Shown: in pieces, positions 21,801 to 30,600 of the stretch
Layout: each line of letters begins with the position of its first letter
How positions within the stretch are numbered: the first letter of the stretch is position 1
DNA from: Ostrinia nubilalis
Lineage: Eukaryota > Arthropoda > Insecta > Lepidoptera > Crambidae
Direction of reading: 5' to 3'
DNA length: 64,000 nt
NCBI RefSeq assembly: GCF_963855985.1
Contig: NC_087095.1
Span: 692,001 to 756,000, forward strand
Position numbers and translations under genes: made by a program
Notes under the pieces: model-generated
Told to the model about the DNA's origin: nothing
What the model saw: the letters and a program-made list of their open reading frames with translations, nothing else
Database searches by the model: none

Positions 21801-24800
21801 CTCATAAAAACTACAATATAAATTGCTTTTCAGACCACGGTGCCGGCGCAAACTCAGGTAATTAATAAAGAATTTAATACTTACGAGCAAAAGTATGGAA
21901 TCACACACAAGGGGTGTTGTTTTGAGTGATTATAAGAACTAAATGGCTTTGAAATATCTATGAAATGCTTACATTTTTATTAATCAGGTGATCCGTTTGC
22001 TCGTTTGCCTCTTGCCCCATAAAAAATCTTCTTTCAGTCATTTATTTCTTTAGATCGCTCGAAAGATATAGGTGATTCCATATTTTTTCTCGCGAGTGTA
22101 GTCAACTTCGTTGACCTATAATTACAGCCACTTTTAAATTCAAATTCAGATTCACTATAGGTACGTACCTATTACAGTCCTTTTCAGAGTAACACAATAC
22201 GTGTGTATTTAATTAATAAGTTAACTAAAAATATATTTCTTTGTAGGATATGGCAGCGACGACGATGACTCTGGTAAGTTGTAAAATGACAGCTAAACCT
22301 TATAATTAAATTATGTAAAGTTTCGCAATTTTCATTGGCGAAACTCATTGTTTTTCTTGATAATACATATTTCAAAATGATCCTTGAAAAATTTGGCACA
22401 ACATGTTAATAAAGAAAAAATAATATAAATGTGAAGGAAAAATAGTAGATATTTAGATAAAAATAAGAATAACAGATTATGGTATGGTTTTAGGATACGG
22501 AGCCCAAGCTGCGCGCGGAAGGAGCAAATCAAGTATGTCCCTGAACATTTATTGTTATACATTTATTGAATAAAAAGTTACACAAAGTTTTAGTTTTTTA
22601 CAAAGTATTTAAATATTGTTTCAGGACACGGAAAGGGTAAATATAAAGTTGAATAATCGAAGCCATGGGAGGACAGTACACAAGTATCATACTAAATCAA
22701 ACTTAGTAAAAATATTGAGTCTGCTATAAGAAAAAGGACAAAATGTTGTTATCATAAATCTATTAACTGTTTTCCAGGTCGAGGCAGAGGAGCCAGTTCC
22801 GCTAGCGGCTGTAAGTAACTTTAAGAAAATAAGTAACCGTAGATTGTTTTAACCATTTATACGGCAGTGGGAAAATAGTTCCCACTATAATGTATTTTGA
22901 ACATTTTCCCTTGCAACCGCTATCAGGCTATAGAAACTTATTAAACTTTACATATCCGTAGTCAAAATCATGCCTTACAATAAAATACAATATTTATTTT
23001 ACAGATGGTTCTGGATCATCCAGCAATTCAGGTTTGATTTTTTTTTGTATGAGTACCATCACAACATGGTAAAATGCGTCAAGCTTTGTTTGATTTGATT
23101 TTACTTGGGTGATAGTAAATAAATGAATAAATTTCTTTTACAGGAGTTTCCGAAGGTCGATACGGATATAGTTCGGATAGCAGTGAAGGTATTTATTAAT
23201 TTAGTATTGAATACCTATACAAAACTTTTGCCCAAGAATATTGGAAATCAAATTAGAAACTTTAATTTATTCCATTTAATGTTATTTAGGATACGAATCA
23301 GGCGCTTATGGACAAGGCCAAGGAGCATACCGTGGTAAGTAGATATTTGCCAAAAGACTTTACAAAAATATTACAACAAAAGATTTGATTCTAACTTTAA
23401 AATAACTATATAAACTTTATAGAACTATGTGGGTAGGTACCTAGACTATTAGGAATTAGTAATTATTACCAATAGTAATTAATTTTTTAACCTTACAATA
23501 AAGGCAACTTAAAATGTTTCATTTTAGCATTCAGTGCACCGCAAGACGACGGTTGGTATACGACAGCAAGATTTTATAAATTCCGAATTAAATATTTACA
23601 AAACATCTTTGAAAGTTTGCTAAATACTTTAACAAAAAATATTTCAATATAGCAATTCGGGCAGCCATTAGCTACAATCCAGAATATGCTGCATATTTAA
23701 CTAATCTTATCAACGAGATGCACCCAGGTAGGCTGGTCTTTGTTTCAATGTCTCATAAAGCAATAAATAAGGTTATCTTAGAATAAAAATATTTATTTAT
23801 CAATATTATATTTCAGATATTGCTGAAAGAGTTGGTCGGTATTTTTTTTCTGTTATGTGTCTCAATTAAAGTGGGTACTTTTTATTCAATTAACTAGCAA
23901 TCAGCAATATTGAATTTTCTCTAAAAGTAAATTAATTTTTCAGCGTACTACTATGATAATCTAAGGCCAGCCTCCTACTTATCTCGTAGACGCGACAACA
24001 CCGATAACTTAGGTACCTACCCAATAATTGAACTTTATTTAGTTGATAACAAACTAAAATGTACGGATATTTAGGTAAAACAATAAAAAACAAAATATTT
24101 ACTTGGAAAAAGATATGTACCTAAAGTATTTTTTTTATTAATAATAATAATAATTTTGTGAAGCCTCAATGTAACCTTGTTGGTGATCAAATAAATAAAT
24201 AAATAATATAAAATAGGAATTAAAGTCGACATTCGCTCCACTTGTTCAATTTAATTTGCTATATTTTAAATATTTCATTCACAGATGCCGACGATGACAG
24301 CTATGAAAGTTCAGGTAAGTAACATTCAACTTCTTTGTATTGTATTACACACACACATTTAGCTTACCACGAGGGGTTAATTGAATTTTTAGAAACTTGT
24401 ATTTACAAATTACTAATATTCTTTATATAAATAAAAAAATATCTCATCTCATTGCAAGGTTCTATAATTGACTGCAATACCCTAGTAAATACTACTTAGC
24501 TACTTTATGAATATTATTCAACTATGAGTTTATCTTACTATGATTTTATCTTCCATCAGTTTATGGGAGTTCGTCAAGCCATGGAAGAGGAAAAGGAAGG
24601 TCTAGCAGCAGCAAGAATCATTGTAAGATTCATTCATTTATTTATCAAAATTAACACTTTAAATGTAACGTCAAAGACCTTAAAAATAACACTTTGTAAA
24701 GGAAACTGAATTTGATAATAACTTTTCAGATGCTGGAAGCGACGATTACGATTCAGGTTAGACTATTTTCTATTTTTTTTTTTGCGCCCTCGCGCCTCGA

Positions 24801-27800
24801 ACTTCGAACTTATAGCTCTATTTTAATTTGATTGAGATCAACACTGACAGAAAGAACTAAGTATCTAAAAGCTAATATTTAATTTTAAGCACAGATAGGC
24901 TGAAAGTTAAATTAAATATATGAAATGACATAAATTTATTTTTATTTTAGACTCGGAAGGCGTAGGAGTTTCTGGTTATGGCAAAGGGAAGGGACGAAGC
25001 AGTGGCTACAAGAACCAATGTAAGTTACGACCTAAAGGTGCGTTTTCACCATAATTTTTAAGTGACCCCTTTGAAAACAAAATTCCTGTTATGTGTTACC
25101 ATAGGGATCACATAAACTTTAGGGATTGATGGTGAAAACGGCCATAATACAATATGAGCTCCAGTAAGGAGATCATTTACAAGGCTTAGAGATGAAAGCT
25201 AATAACCATTTACTAACACGCTGAACGCAGAAAGGTTTTTTTTTCAAGTTAAAGGACGTAGCACACTTATCAACTCGGAAAGGGATCGTAACCGTATAAA
25301 CTCGAGGCGATCAGTATTATTTGTATGAAAACCTATACTGCAACGCACACTTATCCGCACCGTAACGTAAACGCCTCGCCTCGCGGTAGACAGCGCGCAA
25401 AAGGCGATGCAAGCCCGCGAAAGGCAATACGATGTTGATCCCCTTCCGAGTTGATAAGACTGCTATGACCTTTATAATTAAACCTAAATAAAATTAAATA
25501 CTCTGAGAAACTCTTGGAAGGTTTCATGATATTAAATTAATTTGTTTTCTACAGATGCTGATAGTGATGATGATGGTGAAGGCTATGAAGGTTCAGGTAT
25601 TTAGTTTGTTACGTTTTAAATATTGTAATATTTATGGTAATTTTGTCAAAAATGAATTTATTTAATTTACCATTTCTATTTCAGAATATGGAGCTGCTGG
25701 AAGTGAGTAAATAGTCTAAGAAAGAAAGAAGAAGTAGTCTAGAGCTAGTAAATAAAATAAAAATGTGTTAATTTTTTTTAATTACTTTTGATGTTATTCG
25801 AGTTCGTCCCATAAATATTTATGTTTATTATTTCCATCAGGTCAATACGGAGCTTCTTCAAGGAGCAAAGGAAAGGGCAGAAGTGGCAGCAGCAAAAACA
25901 AATGTAATTACACTTTTGACAACATGATAGCGACAATAAATAGAAGTTTTTCAAAATTTCATTTATTTTTACATCTGTTTAGAAAGTCTCTCCCGTTCAC
26001 TATAATCCGGGCCTTTTCAAGGCTAGAGTGAATAGGCACTTACAGGACAGATATACCATCCTAGACTGCAGTCTAGTGAGATGCATCTCACTTAACATCA
26101 AGTGCGATTGCGGTCAAATATCTGCTTTGTTCTTGCTGTTGTTGTTAATTTTTATTTTTTTCTGCAGATGACAGCAACGAAGGCTATGAAGGATACGATT
26201 CAGGTACTTTTAATAACTTTGAATCAATACATCGTTGATAGTGAGGAAATATTATAATTTATTCTTTGGACATAGAGTCTGGCTCTGCGTCATCAAGAGG
26301 GCACCAGCACCATGGAGGCTCAAGCAGGAGCAAGGGCAGGAGCAGCAAACACCATCGTAAGTCAAATCTACTTTGTCCATTATTATGTCATATTTATAAT
26401 GTCGTTCATATTTATTACTAGCGGGCCGCCCGCGACTTCGTACGCGTGGATCCCGTGTTACCCCCTTAGGTAGGTAATGAATTTTGCAACAATCCCGTCT
26501 TAGTGAGCACCTATGTTCTAAAAGGAACCCCCATGCAAAGAGACTCCTAGCACCTGTAGTTTCTGAGATTTCGTGATGAGTGAGTCAGTCAGTGACCTTT
26601 CGCTTTTATAGATATAGATTGAGAAAACATTCCTTTAATATAGATGGAGTCAGCGGCGCTAGCGGCTCTAGCTATGGAAGCCAGGGATACGATGATGATG
26701 ACGGTAAATATTGTAAAACTACTTAAAATTTTAAAGGTAAACAGTAACTTGTAGTTTCAGAAACATGCTTTTAGCAAAGCATCGAAAAAATGTAAACAAC
26801 AAGACAAACTTACTATTAAAGAAGTATTATTGAAGAACAATGAATAATATAAAATGTTTTTCTTGTTGTGACAGAAGAAGCAGCGGACAAACAAGGTAGA
26901 GTCCACGTGCACAAAGCAAAAGGTTCCCAGTAGAGCTCAGTTCTATAAACAATCCCTTCAGTAACATAAATTTATATTTATATATTATACAACAAATACT
27001 GCTAAATTTTTATAATATTTTAAGCCTATGCTCACGCCCAAGCCCAGTCACAAGCTCAAGCATCTGCAGGTAAATTATGTTTTTTCTTCAATATTTAATT
27101 AAAGTCACTATAATCTCTATATTTATAAAAGCGAAAGGTCACTGATTGACTGACTCACTCACTCATCACGAAATCTCAGAAACTACAAGTGCTAAGAGTC
27201 TCGAATTTTGCATGGGAGTTCCTTTTAGAACTGCTCACTAAGTAAGAACGGATTTCACGAAACTTCACCCCTAAGAGGGTAAAATGGGTTCCACGCGTAC
27301 AAAGTCACGGGCTGCCGCTAGTATCACTTAAAAGTCATAATATCTACCTTCCAACTTTATAAATACGTACCTAATAGATTTGATTGAACTTTTGAATTTT
27401 ATGAACCTAATTCTTGTTATCATTGCATGCATTATTTGTTTGTGTAAAGATGTTTTGTTGGTAGATCTTTATCAAAAAATAAAAAATGTAAAATAAATAA
27501 TAGATAAATTGATCAAACAGAAGGCTATAGAGATAGATATATATAGTTTTTCGTATAGTTTATATATCTCTTAATTTTAAACAGGTATATGAAAATACAC
27601 GGCGATTTCTAGATCAACAAAGTTTAAATTATTGTATTCTGAGAAATAAAATGAGTAAAAAAATATATTTTTATAGAAATGTAATTAAACACTTGACATT
27701 TTTGGACAGGTACTCAAAGATCGGCTGATCCAAATAATGCTGCAGGTGCGTTATTGAATGTATTGTTGTTCAGGCGACGGCACATCAACCAAAAAACTGT

Positions 27801-29154
27801 GGCATCTTATACAGCTGTAATAGTGCCAATTTTACAACAAAATGTTACGATGTGCCATCGGCTTTATTCATCATCATCATTACAGCCATAAGACGTCCAC
27901 TGCTGAACATAGGCATAGAATGATTTCCATAATGCCCGGTTGGTAGCGGCCTGCAACCATCGGCTTGATTATATTCATTTTATTATTTGATTTTTGCAAG
28001 AAATAGAAGTTACACCTGAGTGAAAGAGTATTGCTGACGTTTTATTTCCTGTTTCAGGAGGAGAGGCTGCTTCTAGAGGTATTAACAAAAAATATTAATG
28101 TTCTTTTATTGCTATCTGACTAAAGTACCTACACTAAATTTTTGATAACCGAATTAGATAAATAAATAAAATCTGTAAATAATTTACTTTAATAAACATA
28201 TTTCTAATAAAATGAATTAAACTTTTCCAGCCGGTTATTCACCATTTCAGCCTGGGTTAGGTGAGTTCATTATTTTAATAGTTCATAATATTTCTTATTA
28301 AATGTGATATTGAAAACCAATTGGTAAGCCAAGCTATATTTAGGACATAGAACGCGAAAATTTAAAATACCCAGCATGATACTTATGTACCTAGGTAAAG
28401 TTAGCCTCAAAATACAATCCCTAAAGTACGAAATTTGTCCGCTTTGATGTGGTAATTTTCTACAAAAATAAACTTCTATGTAAAATTCAACAAAACAGAG
28501 AATGCTCAATATTTTACGTTCCATTTCAAGCAATCACAGTGAATTATAAATAACTTGAAAAATCTTGAAAAAATACCCAAAATTGATGAAACAAACGCTG
28601 GCCGTAACAGCTTGAATTTGAAAATTTCGACGGGTTCATCCAGTGTCTAAGGGCCAGAACAGACTGTGAAACGCAACTGCAACGAAACTGAAACTGCTAG
28701 TTACTTTTGAGTTGCATCTAAGTTTCTGCCATAGCGTCCGTTGAGAGACCACACATGACGCGACCAGTTTGAAACTTTCAGTTTCAGTTTCATTCATCAG
28801 AATCATCAGAAAGTTGCAGTTTCGTTGTAGTTGCGTTTTACCGTCTGTTCTGGGCCTAAGTAGGTTCAATTCCCGCCCTAGGCAGTTCGATTTTTTCAAG
28901 TTGTTTATAATTTTCAAATGAGTTTGAGATGCAACTCTTAACGCTAAAAATTCATTAACTATTTATTATAATCACAGTGAAGGCACGGGTGAAGGCGTGA
29001 CTAACAAATTGTCTCGTTTTCAGGTGGAAAGGTGTCTTGTTGGACAGACGCAGATTGCCAATATCCCTGCTCAAGTTGTAATAACAGTTCATATTTCTGT
29101 TATACTAACCCAGGCCAACAAGGCTACTGCATGTGCATGCCTTACATGTATTGA
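18844..29154 (+). CDS. Gene A: secreted Ser/Gly/Tyr/Asp-rich repeat protein with C-terminal cysteine module, 37 exons
   Basis: I assembled 37 exons that splice in a single frame to 1,623 nt (540 residues plus stop). Every internal exon starts and ends in phase 1. Exon 1 encodes a signal peptide (MRCLIVLAVVVAVACVGASS). The body is low complexity: modules rich in Ser, Gly and Tyr alternate with Asp/Glu-rich and Lys/Arg-rich ones. Exons 18-21 encode a different, non-repetitive stretch (IRAAISYNPEYAAYLTNLIN) that could be helical. The last exon encodes seven cysteines ending CMCMPYMY and the stop. A TATA box lies at 18791 and AATAAA at 29399. I do not recognise a named family. A silk-, glue- or cuticle-like extracellular role is inferred from composition only. 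Some tiny exons may be missed or wrongly bounded. Confidence 0.82.
19066..19282 (-). mobile_element. Helitron-like non-autonomous element in gene A intron 1
   Basis: On the minus strand it ends with GCGGGTGGCCGCCAG, a decayed CTAG end. The plus strand shows the shared box CGCGACTTCGTACGCGTGGA and a GTCAGTCAGTCA run. The same family is at 26418, 27114 and 29582. Confidence 0.6.
19863..20024 (-). mobile_element. RTE-type LINE 3' end in gene A intron 2
   Basis: Minus-strand copy. The (ATC)n run at 19863 is the tail, followed by GACGTCCACTGCTGAACATA, the complement of the VQQWT-coding end shared by all the RTE tails here. Confidence 0.7.
20275..20475. mobile_element. Foldback MITE in gene A intron 3
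   Basis: Two arms of about 75 bp are near-perfect inverted copies around a loop of about 45 bp. They carry CTTATTCCACTA at the tips and AGTGAACTTTTTGTTCACT within each arm. The RNA would form a very stable hairpin. Confidence 0.75.
20882..21016 (+). mobile_element. RTE-type LINE 3' end in gene A intron 5
   Basis: Contains GACGACCTGGTAAAGGTCGC and GAGGCCTTTGTCCAGCAGTG, and ends in ACGAACGAACGAACG, like the copy at 7600. Confidence 0.75.
25037..25143. mobile_element. Short MITE in gene A intron 25
   Basis: Inverted ends: GTGCGTTTTCACCAT at the left, ATGGTGAAAACGGCC at the right. Confidence 0.55.
25251..25473. mobile_element. MITE with long inverted ends in gene A intron 25
   Basis: The left arm has CTTATCAACTCGGAAAGGGA. 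The right arm has the inverted CCCCTTCCGAGTTGATAAG. The outer ends AAAGGACGTAG and CTATGACCTTT also pair. The centre is GC-rich. Confidence 0.65.
25982..26130 (-). mobile_element. LINE/SINE fragment in gene A intron 28
   Basis: Inverted relative of 18435-18610. It shares the complement of the GCAGTCTAGGATGGTA and AATCGCACCTGATGTTAAGT blocks. Confidence 0.55.
26418..26618 (-). mobile_element. Helitron-like non-autonomous element in gene A intron 30
   Basis: CTAG lies at 26418-26421, next to GCGGGCCGCCCGCG. The plus-strand right end GCTTTTATAGATATAGA is TCTATATCTATAAAAGC on the element strand, a TC start. Confidence 0.65.
26896..26932 (+). CDS. Possible alternative terminal exon of gene A (read-through of exon 32)
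   Basis: If the donor after exon 32 is not used, the frame reads on for 12 residues (GRVHVHKAKGSQ) to a TAG at 26930-26932. This would make a short form of gene A without the cysteine module. The donor GTAGAG is weak, which makes read-through conceivable. No poly-A signal is obvious close by. Confidence 0.25.
27114..27321 (+). mobile_element. Helitron-like non-autonomous element in gene A intron 33
   Basis: Starts TCTCTATATTTATAAAAGCG followed by a GACT-rich run, and ends GGGCTGCCGCTAG. It lies in the opposite direction to the copy at 26418, only 0.5 kb away. Confidence 0.65.
27869..27960 (-). mobile_element. RTE-type LINE 3' end in gene A intron 34
   Basis: An (ATC)n tail, then AGACGTCCACTGCTGAACAT and GGTTGGTAGCGGCCTGCA, matching the copy at 60909. 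Confidence 0.65.
28651..28856. mobile_element. MITE, GGCCCAGAACAG family, copy 1 (gene A intron 36)
   Basis: Ends GGGCCAGAACAGACTG and CCGTCTGTTCTGGGCC are inverted, and about 45 bp pairs in all. A second copy in reversed internal order lies at 55272-55477 in the pickpocket gene. Flanks TAA and TAAG suggest a short target duplication. Confidence 0.75.
29024..29154 (+). CDS. Gene A terminal exon: seven-cysteine module
   Basis: Residues from the first cysteine read C-x5-C-x3-C-x2-C-x6-C-x9-C-x-C, then M-P-Y-M-Y and stop. The C-x3-C and C-x-C pairs with these distances are the hallmark of the CS-alpha-beta fold used by defensin-like peptides. The fourth cysteine is extra. An odd total leaves one cysteine for a cross-chain bond. 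Gene B ends in a closely matching module. No defence or toxic activity is implied. Confidence 0.7.
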
Positions 29155-29398
29155 CGTTTCAGAAACAGTACCTCTGCCTCCAAATCACGATAAGACTCTT
29201 TCGACCACTGGAAGTCTTTTCAACTACTCGATGTATTTTTCTATGACTGCTAAAATCTCAGTGAATACCAGCATTTTTTTGCAATTAGACTTGATATCCA
29301 TTGTATCTTTGAAAAATATCCTGGGCAAAGGACTATTTTATCTTATACATATATACTTATATACGTGTATGTATTGCGATTCATTATGTATTCTTGTT

Positions 29399-29404
29399 AA
29401 TAAA
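29399..29404 (+). terminator. Poly-A signal of gene A
   Basis: AATAAA, 245 bases after the stop codon, in an AT-rich 3' UTR. A GT/T-rich stretch follows at 29420. Confidence 0.7.
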
Positions 29405-29581
29405 GTTTATTTATATGAAATGTGTTTTTACTTTCCTTACCCGTTAGTATAGGATGGAGGTATCTCCAACTTGAAACACTATTACTAAATTCAATAGGTT
29501 ATTAATATGTATTTTCTGATACCTAACTATAGGCTGTAAACGATAAGTGATCTCGCTCGATTATTTCAAAACTATACAAGA

Positions 29582-29802
29582 CTAGCGGCCGCCCGCGACT
29601 TCGTACACGTGGATCCTGGTTTACCCTCTTAAGGGTGGAATTTCGTAAAATCCTTTCTTAGCGGATGCCTACGTCATAACATCTACCTGCATGCCAAACA
29701 GCCCGAGCCGTCCAGTGGTTTGGGCTGTGCGTTGATAGATCACTATGTCAGTCAGTCAGTCAGTCAGTCACCTTTGAGTTATATAATATATTTAGATTTA
29801 GA
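29582..29802 (-). mobile_element. Helitron-like non-autonomous element downstream of gene A
   Basis: CTAG at 29582 with GCGGCCGCCCGCGACTTCGT, the shared GTTTGGGCTGTGCGTTGATA block and a GTCAGTCAGTCA run. Closest in order to the copy at 19066. Confidence 0.65.
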
Positions 29803-30061
29803 TATCGGAAAACTGGTAACTGATCCTAAAAATGCTTCAATAATTCTATCAAACGGTATCAATAATAGGTTACAGAATAAACTAGATCTATCCAAAAAAT
29901 CAATGTTTCCAGCTTCCAGCAATACATTTAGTACAATAAGTGATCTTAGACGATTATTTTCTAAAATACAAAAGATGTCGAAAAGCTGTAGTGCTTCAGA
30001 ACTACCTACAGTTTTTCGATAACCCGTTTGATATGATAGAGCTCGTTAAACACTTTCAGGG

Positions 30062-30369
30062 TGTTAACACTAACGCCATCCAGCGGCAACTGGAGGAGAA
30101 ACGACACGTCACAGATTAGCAAGACATACATCGACCGGTGCCGCACAGTTCTTCGGTACTCCGATAGATGGCGCTGTCCTCCATGTATAAAACGCGATGA
30201 CATAAATTTCGTCTACTTCACTTCATTACTTCACTTATTAACTTTCATTCGATTACCATTGTAAACGTCAAATAAACGTTATAGTCTAAATTCAAATATA
30301 AAATTATTCATTGAGTACGAGTACTACCTATCCCAGCTGAACCTGATCTGCTAGTCTGAGGCGCAAACA
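30062..30369 (+). repeat. 5' LTR of BEL/Pao element
   Basis: TG...CA ends. A TATA-like GTATAAAAC at 30184-30192 and AATAAA at 30271-30276 fit promoter and poly-A roles. Intact, unlike the 3' LTR. Confidence 0.92.
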
Positions 30370-30370
30370 T

Positions 30371-30386
30371 TGGTCCATCTCACCGG
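30371..30386 (+). promoter_or_regulatory. Primer-binding site of BEL/Pao element
   Basis: TGGTCCATCTCACCGG starts one base after the LTR. TGG would pair with the CCA end of a tRNA. Which tRNA was not determined. Confidence 0.6.
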
Positions 30387-30600
30387 AATTCGAGGAAACC
30401 AGTTACCTACATCGATAGCCTACGCATCAGCATCAGCAGGCACCATCAGAAGCATCAGCCAGGTCGTATTCCCTCCCCTTCGTGTCCTTCCAGATCATTT
30501 GTACTAATACCGTGCCTTTTCTCCCAGGAAAATCAGCCGTTCATCAGCCGTTCACCGTGAAACTGTGAGTACTTTTCCTTTGCTTTCTTTAGACCCCAAA

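Larger units (their letters stand above)
18844..29154 (+). other. Exon map of gene A
   Basis: Coding exons: 18844-18916, 19673-19750, 20134-20175, 20669-20692, 20787-20819, 21115-21156, 21348-21377, 21495-21545, 21628-21666, 21834-21857, 22247-22273, 22494-22532, 22625-22636, 22778-22810, 23005-23031, 23144-23188, 23290-23334, 23528-23551, 23653-23727, 23817-23834, 23944-24012, 24285-24314, 24560-24622, 24730-24756, 24951-25019, 25555-25596, 25685-25702, 25841-25903, 26168-26203, 26276-26356, 26644-26703, 26875-26895, 27025-27069, 27710-27745, 28058-28078, 28231-28260, 29024-29154. Exon 13 is only 12 nt. Exon 3 uses a GC donor (G|GCAAGT). Exons 18 and 20 have weak donors (GTTGGT, GTCGGT), but the alternatives tested hit stops. 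All internal exons are multiples of 3. Confidence 0.75.

Noticed and set aside
28997..29452. A 151-codon open frame over the last exon of gene A
   Set aside because: It is in another frame. The phase-1 frame from upstream exons gives the cysteine module and a stop at 29152-29154.
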